From assembly GCA_019828595.1 (NCBI GenBank), contig JAHQRK010000009.1, positions 2,356,001 to 2,420,000 on the forward strand: a stretch of DNA of 64,000 nt, written 5' to 3'. The translations under genes and the position numbers were made by a program. This stretch comes from Aphanomyces cochlioides. Its lineage: Eukaryota > Oomycota > Saprolegniomycetes > Saprolegniales > Verrucalvaceae. Position 1 is the stretch's first letter; each line of letters opens with the position of its first letter. The notes under the pieces were generated by a model. It saw nothing but the letters and a program-made list of their open reading frames with translations. It was not told the origin of the DNA and made no database searches. Positions 21,138 through 31,913 of this stretch are shown one piece after another.

Positions 21138-24063
21138 TTACTCATTTTCAAACTGAAGTGCTAACAAGAGTATATTGATTTGCTTCCACTTGAAGGATTG
21201 TTTGCCGTTGGTAACCATTTCACGTGAAATCGTCGTCGAGCGCAAATCATTTACATATGCCATATAGTGCTTAGCGTACGATATAAAGTGCTCTTTCGTC
21301 ATGAAGCCGGCCTGCGCAGCAACCGACTTGAATTGAGCATTAAATACTTCGCACACAGTTGTCGCAACATGCTCCAGTTCAGGGAAGTTATCAATACAAT
21401 AACCGCTGCTGCAATTGACGTGATTACAAAAGTGGAAACGATCCACCACAAACCACACATTTCGAAAAAACCATGTCTCACGCCTCATGCAATACGTCTG
21501 AAGATTGCAAGCGTTGTCCATGATAATAATTCTTTTTCGACGACTATCAGATAGTCGACGATATAATATTGAAAACGGATGCTTTGGCGATTCGTAGTCA
21601 TGCATAACAGCAAAGCCAAGACATATTCCATGGGGGCAACAGAACAAGAAGATGCCCGGCATCTTCAACTTACTTCCAGGTGAGTGTTTCGTGCAGATGA
21701 CATCGTCATCTTCGTGGACTTCATTATACGACGCAAGGTGCCTGCGGTACGGAGCTGAGGGAAACCATTCATCAAGTAGTTCATCTGCAATATATTCCAT
21801 GTCATGAGTGCCAATATTATCTCTCTCTTCCAGAGGTAGATCATCCAGATACGAGCAAAATCGAGCCATTTCTAGTAGGACTGGTGCCAGTGCTGGCCAC
21901 AGCTCGTAGCTCGAGTTAATATCCATGGTGGAGATTCGCAGGGCGTCAGCGAGAACGGGCATGTTGTGAGCCAAAGCACGCGACGCATGTGCAGAAATAA
22001 CTCGGGAGTTCGCAATTCCAGTGAGTATAGGACCCATCTCCTCAGGACATCGAATGAGTCCCGCGGGTACGGGGGATTGTCGAGCTAAATATGAAATCAC
22101 ACCTCTCCAAAGATCTGGGCACAAACCACTTTCATCTGCAAGTGCAATCAATTCTCGAACAAATTCTAGCAATGGACGACAGTGAATATACAAAAGTTGC
22201 AAGAGCTGAAGGTGATGCGAGGCTGGGATGTTAATGGGAGCAGTAAGCGTGTGAGACGCTGAGTGACCACAAAACTGAAGTAGTAATTGACAAGTTTTTG
22301 CGTTCCGTACAAACACACGATTGGCAACAGGAATACAGCGGCGGATGTGGTCAACGCGGGGCAGTACTGGTCTGCTGTAGTCTGAGTGCTTGCTTTTCTT
22401 GGATGCCATCTTGGCATTTCCATCACACACGAGAATAGGTGCAGTGTCCAAGCTACCGCACACACTACAATTGAATGCCGAGAGGAGATTAATATCAACC
22501 CTAGATAATGTGACGTGGTTAAACATACTATGTCTTACACGTCGAGAATACGCCAGCAAGCAGTCTGGAAAATCGATTTTGAGCACCATTGGCCCCTTCG
22601 AGAGCGATGCATTGCAAGGAGAGTACGGTAAACACCAGACAACTTAGATTGCCCATGTATGATAGCGGCATAAACGTAGGCTACTAGGTCCATGTCAAAG
22701 AATACTCGACGGCTAATACGCAGAAAACCATGGTCACGTCCATCATACTCCAGAGTACCATCACAATCAGGATTCATGCAGACAAAGTACGGAACTTCAA
22801 TTGTGCATGACTTCACCAATCCATAGACTGTGCATACACTGTCTGAACGCCGATTTATTAGATCGAAGGCATTGTTGCAGACACACTGCAAGTTGGTTTC
22901 TTGTTTGGCTTCGAATGTTTCTGGAACAAAATCCATTAGGTTGTCGTATCCTTTGCGTTGACGTACTGCATCTAACGCATCAGGGGCAAGGGAAAATACT
23001 TGGTGGACCGAACGACGACGTCGACTGTCATCATCATCCACAGGATATACCTCACACTCAGCATCTGCAAAAAAATCAATGTCAATTGCAATGTCAGAGC
23101 TGCTATTTGCCGAATAAAGCTCCCATGTCCGTTCGTGGACACAAAACGAAGTGTTTGGACACATTTCACACCCCTCAGGTCCGTTTGCACTGAGGCGAAT
23201 CAATCCCCTGTCGTAGGGATCGATCTCACTAGCAGCCGATATATATACGCTTTTCGTCGGAGCGCTTGTGACTGAAAATACGTGTGCTGTAGGAATAAGG
23301 TCAATTGTGCGCAAATAGTTGTCATCTCGCTGCTCTAGATGGCTGCGGAGTCCATTCAAAGCTTGAACGTGGAAGCAAGTTTCATCCAGCAGGTCGTCTT
23401 CAAAGTCGACATAGTTTCGCAGTAGTGCAAGACTTTGAGTCAACAAATATATCTTTGTCACTCGATTGCGATGGGTTTTGCACAACGAGCAGAACGACAG
23501 TTCCTTCACACCATCTCTAAACTTGACATCCAGTGTATATACATGGGCAGCTTCTCGAGTAAAATTCGTTGCTTTCATGGCTGTTGAAAGTGCAGGAAGG
23601 ATATAGAGTACTCCTGGACAAACAATTTCTACCGATCCTGCAGCGAGCAGTGCATTCGCAAAGCGTTGATAATATGCGACGTCGAAATCACCCTACATGA
23701 GCTTTAGACATTTTACTCTGTCACTTATTACAACATTCTCCTCGACTGTGTCTTCCCAAGCATCAGCCAAATTAACGCCGTCATCACTTGTGCTCTCGGT
23801 GTTTGCAGAAATGACACTTCCTCCTCTAACACCATCGTTCTAAGTAGAATAGTATTGTTACGACAATAGACGAGATGTTCGACTACCTTTTCGGCTGTAC
23901 ACACAGCCGACACAGACCTTAGGACGAAGCTACGTCGGGCTCGATACTCGAAATGGTCTAAACAGCTACATTGGCACCCAGCACAACGTTTTGTTGTGCA
24001 ATTTCTCAACCGCTTCGGCTCTCTGCAGTCCAAACACTTGTTTGATCCTCTGTTCCGCCCCAT
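21138..24063 (-). CDS. KDZ-type (HMGXB3-like) transposase
   Basis: Four exons on the minus strand: 24063-23887, 23839-23732, 23692-22539 and 22500-21138. Introns of 47, 39 and 38 nt have GT..AG ends and matching phases, giving 933 residues. The N-terminus has a Cys cluster (CLDCREPKRLRNCTTKRCAG..CSC). The middle has CSLCKTH, CEMCPNTSFC and CVCNNAFD/CMNPDCDG, resembling the CxC zinc clusters of Kyakuja-Dileera-Zisupton proteins. The catalytic region reads FCCPHGICLGF, IIIMDNACNLQTYCMRR, FVVDRFHFCNHVNCSSGY and TTVCEVFNAQFK, which I recall from KDZ transposases and the related domain of animal HMGXB3. Putative acidic residues are the Asp of MDNAC and the Glu of CEVFN. Start chosen at the first ATG of the frame. 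A nuclear cut-and-paste role is inferred. Confidence 0.65.
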
Positions 24064-24143
24064 AACCGCTCTCGAATGATTTATCGTCGCCGAAATACGA
24101 GGGTACGTCGCGCCAGCAGCCCCACAAGACAAAGCTCAAATTG

Positions 24144-24304
24144 GACGAGACAAACACTACTGATAAGACGTGACAACCATTTGAAGACGTGCCACACTTT
24201 GGACTAGACGTGACTTGGCTCCAGAGAACGTGATAGACTGGTTGACCTTATGGACGGAAGGACAAACACTGGATAAGACGGGATGCACGTTTAGTAGACG
24301 TTAA
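24144..24304 (+). repeat. Right phased array of GACGTGA/GACGGGA motifs
   Basis: Motifs start at about 24144, 24167, 24186, 24207, 24227 (degenerate), 24253, 24277 and 24298, so at steps of 19-26 bp. They lie on the same strand as the left array, not inverted. This is the upstream region of the minus-strand transposase gene. Confidence 0.7.
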
Positions 24305-24545
24305 TTAACATGTATTATTGGCCAAAATCTGGCGTGATATAATTCATCCTCCGGAATTTCATAATATAAAGTCCTAGGATGATGTGACTGGAAGATTTGA
24401 CTCACTGACTACTCACAAGTCACTATTCATAAATGAGGACATATTAAATTACTCTCCACATGTACATTGAACTCGTTCATGTGTCAAAGCTGAATCAACT
24501 CTATTTCACAACCTTCCGATTCCGTCGGAAGCTGACACGCTCAAC

Positions 24546-25273
24546 ATGAATGACCAACAAGTCGACGAGGACAGCCCAGAAACAATGGTTTCGGCATCAT
24601 GTACGCTATCTGTATGTAAATTCAACTGAAAATCCCCGCTAGGTAACGGAGATTTCAGCGATGATTCGTCCAATGAGGATTCTGTGAGCCTAACTCAGGA
24701 CATACTAAGGTTTCAAGCTGCGTTTAAGTCGGCGAAACCAACGCGACGTCAATACACTATAAAGGAGCGACAGCGTATTCTGAGCGAGCTCCTAAAACGG
24801 CCAAGAGATATCAGAGCTATCAGTCGTCAGGAAAATGTTCCTCTTGAAACACTGTACACATGGATGAAAAAAAGACAAGAAATTATGACAGCGAACGCCA
24901 GTGAAAAGAAGCGCATTTTAAAAAATCCCGCAAAAAAGAGCGACAAACGGCACCCGCGGTTTAGGACACAGTTGCCAATGAGAGAAGATCCTGAGCTAAT
25001 TGATGAGCTCAAGTCATGGATTGACAACTACCCCGGCCTTGTTGAAATTGGGCGCTTGAGAGCGGAAACAGCTCAGCTGTTCCCTCGTCTGGCGGGTGTC
25101 GAAGGCAACACTCACCGTCAGTGGTGCCGGAGGTTCATCATTCGATTTGGTTTACAGTACCGAACAAATATGTTTCAGTCATGCACGATCCCTGCACCAC
25201 CTCAGATACAGATTAGTTGTAGTCGCTATCACCTCTTGATTGATTTTTAGGTCTACGAGCCATTCGTGAATAA
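24546..25273 (+). CDS. CENP-B-type bipartite HTH protein (no catalytic domain)
   Basis: Exons 24546-24600, 24643-25215 and 25251-25273 join in frame to 216 residues; introns are 42 and 35 nt. The first helix-turn-helix reads RRQYTIKERQRILSELLKRP..VPLETLYTWMKKR. The second, of CENP-B/Tc5 type, reads ELIDELKSWIDNYPGLVEIG..RQWCRRFIIRFGLQYR. Such domains bind transposon ends or specific DNA. The DDE domain that would follow in a pogo/Tigger transposase is absent: the frame ends at TAA 25271 just after the second HTH. It may be a truncated transposase or a stand-alone DNA-binding protein. The third exon is short and uncertain. Confidence 0.5.
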
Positions 25274-25479
25274 CACCACAATGTCGTTGTATATCGTTTA
25301 TGAAGTCGAAGAAACGAACCACGGCTTACAATGACAAGTGGAGCCACAGTGATTGTGCTAAGGCTGCAAACGCACATTTTGAGTGCTTGTAAAGTAGCTT
25401 GACGCTGGTGTGAATTGCCAAAATTCTAGCGTGACGCGGGGCTTACTTGTTTTCCCTAAAACTCGGTTGTAGAGTCCTT

Positions 25480-25864
25480 TCATTATGACTATGCACTGCA
25501 GATTGATGAAAACGTTGTGAAGGGACAAACTATTGGCGAGTATGTTGGCAAGTTCATTCTAAAGGCCGAGTATCAACGCCGAAAGCAAATTTCGGCAGGT
25601 ACTAAAGATTGGTACTTTCTTCATGTGAAAAGAGATCTCTACATTGATGACATTAAAATGGGAAATTTGATGCGCTTTGCCAATCATTCATGTCACCCCA
25701 ATGCCGAATTTCAACTTTGGCATGTCAATAGCGAGCCTCGTATTTTTGTTGTCGCTTTGAAGAACATAAAGAAGTCAACTCAAGTTACTCTCAAATACAT
25801 GGACGCTTCGTGGCAATTGGCATGTGCTTGTGGCCATTGCAATGGTTCATTCGAGTTACTATAA
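25480..25864 (+). pseudogene. SET-domain methyltransferase, C-terminal fragment
   Basis: Frame open from about 25480 (FHYDYALQIDENVV) to TAA at 25862. It carries GEYVGKFI, LYIDDIKMGNLMRFANHSCH (the NHSC motif of the S-adenosylmethionine pocket), PRIFVVALKNIKKST, VTLKYMD (catalytic Tyr region) and a post-SET-like CACGHCNG. The pre-SET and N-terminal SET strands are missing. A possible acceptor (ttgtag) lies just upstream, but no upstream exon was found. SET proteins methylate lysines, usually on histones. It may be a fragment or an exon of a larger gene. Confidence 0.6.
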
Positions 25865-26504
25865 CAATAATGTTCTAATACAGCTCATGTTTCTTCCTGA
25901 AGTCAACACATCGCAAAAATCGTCTCCTCACATCGCAAAACTTGGACTTCTTTGAGTACCGCAACGTGCTCATTCAGTAGATCTGACAGTTAGCTGTCTC
26001 GATGAGCGTGATGTTGAGCGCTCGGGGCAGCAGCAATTTCGCTACAAGACGTCATGGAGTTCACTCTAGACGTCGGTGCGTACGGTGAGATTTTGTTTGG
26101 CCGCGTACATTTCAAATGCTGCGGCGGTCCATGTCCCAAGTAAACCGTGGTACTCGCTAAAAGTCGTGAATTTCACCCGCAGGATGGTTCATGACCGAAT
26201 AGTAACAATGAAGACGAATAGTGATCACTTTAGTAGATCTTTTTCTCTCAACCCTAAGATTTATGAATGAGATACAACATTTTTTTACGAACACGACGTT
26301 CATGACACTTGTGGGACCTCTTGCTAACTGTGGAGTGCTCGCATGGAAAATACTTTCATGACACATGAAGGTTATTAGAGAGGTTTCGAATAAATGCCAG
26401 CTCATAAATTGAACAAAAATTCAATTGTATTCGATTCGTAGTGATCTTTCAGAATCACCAAACTTTTCACCAATCCGTTTCATGGAAAGGTTGCAATGTG
26501 TTAA
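25865..26504. other. No confident gene
   Basis: Short open frames only. 25975-26080 reads an undamaged but short peptide (VDLTVSCLDERDVER) that ends at a stop. No family is recognised. Confidence 0.35.
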
Positions 26505-27353
26505 GTGGCGATTGTTTGTGAGTTTGCTTTAGCTTCTATGGTCTACCATAGTACATTCTTAAGATCAAACCTTCCAGCAACCCACCCTCCTTTTTTAACA
26601 AGGTTGTTCTGTGATGCTCAAATATTATCATTATTATCAACAAAGGTTGTCTGCCGTCACTCTAAACCAGGCGATATTTGTCCCACGGGAGTTCCTCCAC
26701 ATGTAACTCTATTACAGAGCATGTCAAAAATTGCACAAGAAATTAAATTAATTGTACCAGCAATCGATGAAATTGTCTCGTTGGTTGTTCAATGCGTGGA
26801 AAGTACTCTAGAGGAATGAAGTGTGAATAGTGGTAGACAACTGTTGCAGCAATAGTTACTGAGTGTTTGAAAAACTCGGGAATTCTGGACGCAGTTGGAA
26901 GGTTGAACGCGACAACAAGCCAGCAGAATTCGGCTTCCTTGACATCTGTGGAGCCTGCTTCAAGGGGATATGAGTTATTTTGTTGGGGGGGGTATGTTTC
27001 ATCCTGGACCTGAGGACTATTCTCTTCCAAACTGCGGATTATTGCATGTTTGGCAACACTGGTGCCTCGGAGACAATGCCAGAAAAATCGCGCCACTGAA
27101 AAGCGTCTAACCTCGCGACCTCTCGCAAGCAAACACCAGAAAGAGGTTCTCCGACCTGCGCTTCATAATGCGGCATATCGAGTCAAACTTGAAAGATAGA
27201 GGTTTGTTCGTATCCCATCCCTCTATTGAAGATGTAAATCGTATGTTCAGTGACGCACAGAGCCATCTACCAGGCGGTATTGATCGATTTGGACAATTGA
27301 AATGGCGCACAGCAGTCAACATCTTGTGCAAGTCTCAGTTGGAACAAAATTGA
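26505..27353 (+). pseudogene. Remnant of an unnamed dispersed gene family (copy 2)
   Basis: First part (26505-26819): THPPFLTRLFCDAQILSLL, GDICPTGVPPHVTLLQSM and KLIVPAIDEIVSLVVQCVES. After frame changes the second part (about 26970-27353) reads GMFHPGPEDYSLPNCGLLHV, WQHWCLGDNARKIAPLKS and RKRFSDLRFIMRHIESNLKD. The copy at 5010-5562 shows the same order. I recall the W..W..GD and RKR.SDLR pattern from multicopy oomycete proteins but know no function. A G8 run near 26981 is one of the frame breaks. Confidence 0.5.
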
Positions 27354-27675
27354 ATGACGTTTTATTTGAGGGGATGGGAATCCCTCAAACTTCGATAATA
27401 CTTGATTAAATTGGTTTGATTTGAAGTTTCTATCATTTTAATTGCCAACAACAAAAGTTGTCCCCCTCAATACCATGAAAAGAGGCTCATTTATGGGAGA
27501 ATTCGTTTTAATTTTACACTTCTCAAATGTCATACTAAGAAATTCACTGCAAAACCACGGCTCTATGGACATTTGAATTCTGTGAAATTCTTAACGTGAA
27601 ACAATATGCATTATGTCGTTTAAAGACAAGAAGAATACACAAACAGCGTGCTGGCGAGACATAGCCATCGCTGCT

Positions 27676-28818
27676 TTACACACGGAGCAAGCGCTTGCGT
27701 TCTTCCGAGCGGCTTTGGATGCTGCGCTTGTACAATGTCACAGCAGCGAAGCCGACCAAACCGCAGACGAAGAGAGAGCCAACTGTCCACGCAGCAATCA
27801 CAGACGCCTTGGTGGCATGGAGGTGCTTCACATACGCTCGGAGGTTTGTTGGGTCTGACGATGGTTCCTCCGATGGGTCATCCGATGGGTCGTCCGATGG
27901 GTCGTCCGATGGGTCGTCCGATGGATCATCCGATGGGTCGTCCGATGGATCATCTTCATCGCGTTTCTTGGCAAACTTGACGCGCTTACGATTGAGACGA
28001 GCTGGAGCTGAGGATGGTTCCTCTTCTGAAGGAGCAGGGGCTTCAGACGATGGAGCTGGTGCATCGGATGATGGAGCTGGAGCTTCTGACGATGGAGCAT
28101 CCGATGGGGCTTCCGAAGATGGAGCTGGTGCTTCCGAGGATGGAGCTTCTGACGATGGTTCATCTTCATCGCGTTTCTTGGCAAACTTGACGCGCTTACG
28201 ATTGAGACGAGCTGGAGCTGAGGATGGTTCCTCTTCTGAAGGAGCTGGCGCTTCCGACGACGGAGCAGGCGCTTCCGAAGATGGAGCAGGCGCTTCCGAA
28301 GATGGAGCAGGCGCTTCCGAAGATGGAGCAGGGGCTTCGGATGATGGGGAATCACTTGGAGCTTCCGAGGATGGATCGTCTTCATCTCGCTTCTTGACAA
28401 ACTTGACACGCTTGCGGTTCAGTCGTGCTGGGGCTGCTGATGATGGCTCCTCTTCTGAAGGAGCAGGCGCTTCGGAGGATGGTGCAGGCGCTTCTGACGA
28501 TGGAGCAGGCGCGTCTGACGATGGAGCATCCTCCGACGGAGAGTCACTTGGAGCTTCCGACGATGGGGCGTCCGATGATGGCTCATCCTCTCCCTCTTGA
28601 AGATTCGAAGTATCCGAGGTGCCAGTCGATGGCACCGCTGTCGTCGCGTCTGGCGTCACCTCTGGAACCGTCGTCGTCTCGGGGACTTCGACAATCGAAG
28701 CTAGCGGCGATGGGGCTTCAGATTCAGTCGGGGCTGGGGCGTCGTCATCGGGTTTGGATTTGCCATTCGCGATGGCCGACAGACTCAAGACCACAAGCAC
28801 CAAGACGGAGACTTTCAT
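27676..28818 (-). CDS. Secreted single-pass membrane protein with Ser/Pro/Glu repeats and basic modules
   Basis: 380 residues from ATG 28818. An N-terminal signal peptide (MKVSVLVLVVLSLSAIANG) is followed by a Ser/Pro/Ala/Glu-rich ectodomain built from SSEAPAP units, mucin-like and likely O-glycosylated. Three copies of a basic module RLNRKRVKFAKKRDED lie within it, then a run of PSDD units. A membrane helix near the C-terminus (AAWTVGSLFVCGLVGFAAVTLY) is followed by a short basic tail (RSEERKRLLRV). Two of the basic modules and flanks (27956-28030, 28163-28240) are almost identical, so a 207-bp unit was recently duplicated. Probably a cell-surface or wall-anchored protein; no named family. 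Confidence 0.8.
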   Translation of the reverse strand: MKVSVLVLVVLSLSAIANGKSKPDDDAPAPTESEAPSPLASIVEVPETTTVPEVTPDATTAVPSTGTSDTSNLQEGEDEPSSDAPSSEAPSDSPSEDAPSSDAPAPSSEAPAPSSEAPAPSEEEPSSAAPARLNRKRVKFVKKRDEDDPSSEAPSDSPSSEAPAPSSEAPAPSSEAPAPSSEAPAPSSEAPAPSEEEPSSAPARLNRKRVKFAKKRDEDEPSSEAPSSEAPAPSSEAPSDAPSSEAPAPSSDAPAPSSEAPAPSEEEPSSAPARLNRKRVKFAKKRDEDDPSDDPSDDPSDDPSDDPSDDPSDDPSEEPSSDPTNLRAYVKHLHATKASVIAAWTVGSLFVCGLVGFAAVTLYKRSIQSRSEERKRLLRV

Positions 28819-28888
28819 GCTTGAAAGCAAGTTGGAGAATGATCTCTTTGTGTTCTCTTGTATCGCAACCTCAAAGACGTTGAAGTAG

Positions 28889-30550
28889 CTAGGCGCGACT
28901 CAGTTTCCCCCCTTGGCTTAATGGCTAGGCATAATGTCAAGGATACGTAATACCACGTGGCGAGATTGAGAGCTCCCCTTGCGCCCCCCAGAACAGCCTC
29001 TCGTTTCTCAACGCCCCAGGCTTGCAGTTTCCCCACGTTAGACCATCTAGCCATCATAAAATGATGTCCCCCCACGCCCCCCCGTCGGTTGAGTGACGAT
29101 ATGTCGATCGACAGATCGGTCATTCCATAAAGCAGCCTCGAGAATATCGAATCCTTCCTCAGTTTTCCACCTTGGATACGTCTGGCCATCCATAATCCAG
29201 CCATTAAGTGCTCTGACAGCAGTTGTAGCTCCAACGCCAGTGTCGGCGTTGTGTTTTGTAGCATTCCCATAGCGGGACAGCAGTGAAATGTTTGACGATA
29301 TTAAAATAGTGACATAATTAGTGACATTCCAAGTGCACATTCGAGGACGTTTGCCTTTCGCCCCTCGACAGGCGCCGCTGCCGCCACGACCTTCGATTCG
29401 AACGCTGCGACAGATTTGACAAGATTTCAAGTGTCTTTCTTGGCTGCTTTACCCATCGCCACGCTCCTTGACACGCTGGAGAGAGAGAATTTCGCAGGAA
29501 TACTTATGGGGGGCGATGTGTTGTCTCCAGCTGTTTCTACAGCAAACCTTGGTCATAGACATGAAGGGAATATCGACCAACCTGGTCGGTCCAACGGAAC
29601 GAATCTAACGCAAGTTCAATATCGAAAGACAAAGCGTTTTGTGTGCATGGCCAATGGAGGCGGCGACTGTGAAAGTGTCATGTGGATTTGATGAGGTGGG
29701 TTGGATCTTGCTTCCCTGACTTTAGTGACCTTATGTGTACAAATGGTGATACTCTTCTTTATATATTTAGTGACATTGTGGGTGTTATGTCGTTAAAATG
29801 AAGGACACTCTTAGATTCATGAATATGGCGACTGGTTCATTGACAGTGGATGCATAATATTATGAAGTGACGCTCCGAACGACGTTCTTTCTGGGTGATT
29901 CCTATCGGCTTACGAGTGTGGCATGTCAAGAGAGAGAGAGCCCCACACATTGAGCAGTTCCCCTCATGGAATCGGAATGAAGAGTTTCCATCTTACCAGA
30001 ATGGATTGGAAATGCAATAGCATAGGTGGATGTCAATACCAATTACGTTCCTCTATACTTTATTCTGCTTCAGAGAGACTTAAGCCAGACAGGCTAGACA
30101 ATGGACGTTGTAGTGGTCGTTCAATGGTTTCCTGACAAGATCCAACGCAAATATCTTTATCCGGAAGTTCCGGATATTTAATGCCAATGACATTTTCTTC
30201 AATAAATATATTGCAATATCGACTAAATCAATTATTGATCTCAGAAGCTGTGTTGTGCTTGGATGTCGTCAAAATATCGGTGATGTACGCTGGAATGCAA
30301 GGAAATGCCAAGAGTTTGATGGAGTTGTTGCTAGGTGCAGCTGGAAAATTCTGTGCCTGATTGCGAAATTGTTGCACTTCACAACACGATGGAGCATTCG
30401 CCTTGTGCCAAAGTTGACCGGGGAATACGTTTGCCCTCTTCCAATTAGCCAACTTTGTATCTGTGCCCTGAAGTTGATAGCACACTACAGTGGAGACCTC
30501 GATAGAAGGGTTTTGAGCCGCGGATTCAACTCATTGGCGTTCTCCAACTA
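28889..30550. other. Intergenic stretch, only doubtful small frames
   Basis: Minus-strand frame 29047-29430 (127 codons, with TGVGATTAVRALNGWIMDGQ) and plus-strand frame 29416-29691 (91 codons) resemble no family I know. C-rich and G-rich runs lie at 29070-29085. At 30156-30178 two TCCGGA half-sites occur. No gene is supported. Confidence 0.35.
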
Positions 30551-31913
30551 TCAAGCAGTGAGCAAGTCTTGCACAATAAAGAGCCAAAGATTGTCAGCTA
30601 GGTCATTGGCCTGCTCGGCTGACAAGAGTGGTTGACAACAGACGTAGAGAAAACCATTGGGCTTGACCAAGCCGAGAGCCACCATGGTTTCTGTTCTTGT
30701 AAAGTAAACTGTAGCCTTCGGTGAAGTCGACGAATCAATCGGATAGCCAAGCTTGCGTTCATCTTTCAAGGAGCCATGGAGCCTTGTATGCAGCGTGCAG
30801 TACGTTCTTAATAGTTGAATGCGCCACGCAGGGCTGTCAAGCATGGCACAATCTTGAAAATTATAATGAGAATGAGGTTTTTCAAGAAAATTGTACCTTG
30901 AAACTCGGGGCATATGTATTCATGCGTTCTATCCGATTGAAAGAAATAATGCAAGAGTAAGGGCTGGAACCGCAGAGGCATGAGATCTCTCCGCGGTGGT
31001 TGGGATGCCATTTGGTCCATGACGGCTAAGACGACAGGTTTGAGTGTGTTTTGGACATGCATCTGAAAAGGATGGAAGTGGGTTTGGTCAGTGCTGAGGA
31101 GGATAACGTTGACATTAGGCAAGACAAAGAGAATGTAGGCATAGAGAAAACCACTGGCATTGAATGCTGGGAGACAAAGAGGCGTCCATGATTCAGACGA
31201 TTTGAGAGATGGCATTTTATCCACGACGTGCAATAAAAGATGGACATCTACACGAAGCACAGTTAGGACAGAACGATCTAGAAAAGAGAGAATACCAGCT
31301 ACCCTGAAAGGGTGATCTTTATGACCTTGTTTGTACGAAACGATGTGGCCTTGGCATGAAACAAGACCAAAGACAAGTCCTGAAACGTCGAGGGCATTTT
31401 GAATCGACCGTCTCGCTTCAATTGCCAATGGCCAAAAACGAACGCCAATGTCATCCAATTGTGTCCATATCTGCTGTGTCCATGCAGTTGCTATAGCTGT
31501 CAAGACGTCGTGCGTGCCATAGAGAAGGTTGCGCAGATCATAGTTTGGATTGGACTCAATGAGCGACAGGCCATTCTGGGTGAGAAAGACGAGAAGATGA
31601 TGCTTGAGAAGAAGTAGGAGTCTAGAGACATTGAGTCCTATAAACCACAGACATTTGAGGATAAAACGTCCAGAGGTAACGAGGTCTCACCGTAGAAAGT
31701 ACTGGATGTCGCGCAGAAGAAGAGCAAAGGTGGCGACGGGAGAAAGGACAGAATGTGCGTGGATGTCTTGATTTGACGAAGTGAGTCGTCGGCAAAACTG
31801 CTTATTCCTTGAATCAAGCCTGCAATCGATACATTTGAGCATTCGTCTGCCGTCTTAGTCGACAGAATCGGCTTCCCCGCGGCACTCAGGACGTGGATCT
31901 CAGGCAACTCCAT
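30551..31913 (-). CDS. MON1: Vacuolar fusion protein MON1 (Rab7 GEF subunit)
   Basis: Three exons: 31913-31653, 31602-30897 and 30852-30551. Introns of 50 and 44 nt join in phase, giving 422 residues. MON1/SAND hallmarks are visible. The first longin begins LPEIHVLSAAGKPILSTKT. ESNPNYDLRNLLYGTHDVL, FLDRSVLTVLRVDVHLLLHV, SSESWTPLCLPAFNASGFLY and ILLSTDQTHFHPFQ follow. The last exon has RIQLLRTYCTLHTRLHG and PNGFLYVCCQPL. MON1 with CCZ1 activates Rab7/Ypt7 on late endosomes and vacuoles. It is a conserved single-copy-type host gene. Shorter than the fungal or animal proteins, which have an extended disordered N-terminus. Confidence 0.85.

Larger units (their letters stand above)
19505..24310. 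mobile_element. KDZ-type DNA transposon with two convergent genes
   Basis: Two spliced genes read towards each other and stop 5 bp apart (21132 and 21136/21138). Each is preceded, 70-80 bp outside its start codon, by an array of GACGKGA motifs (19513-19602 and 24144-24304). The minus-strand gene is a KDZ-like transposase; the plus-strand gene is of unknown function. Both can be read through with no stop or frameshift, which is exceptional in this window. The exact ends and target duplication could not be fixed: no convincing terminal inverted repeat was found. Confidence 0.6.

Noticed and set aside
22501..22600. Apparent frameshift in the KDZ transposase gene
   Set aside because: A 38-nt GTAAG..CTAG intron (22501-22538) restores the frame in the right phase, and two more short introns do the same upstream, so a pseudogene call was dropped.
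27695..28883. Long open frames on the plus strand and in other frames opposite the Ser/Pro repeat protein
   Set aside because: They are shadows created by the repeat's codon pattern. Only the minus frame has a signal peptide and a membrane helix.
29047..29691. Two overlapping frames on opposite strands as genes
   Set aside because: Neither has a recognisable motif, signal or spliceable neighbour. Kept only as a remark.
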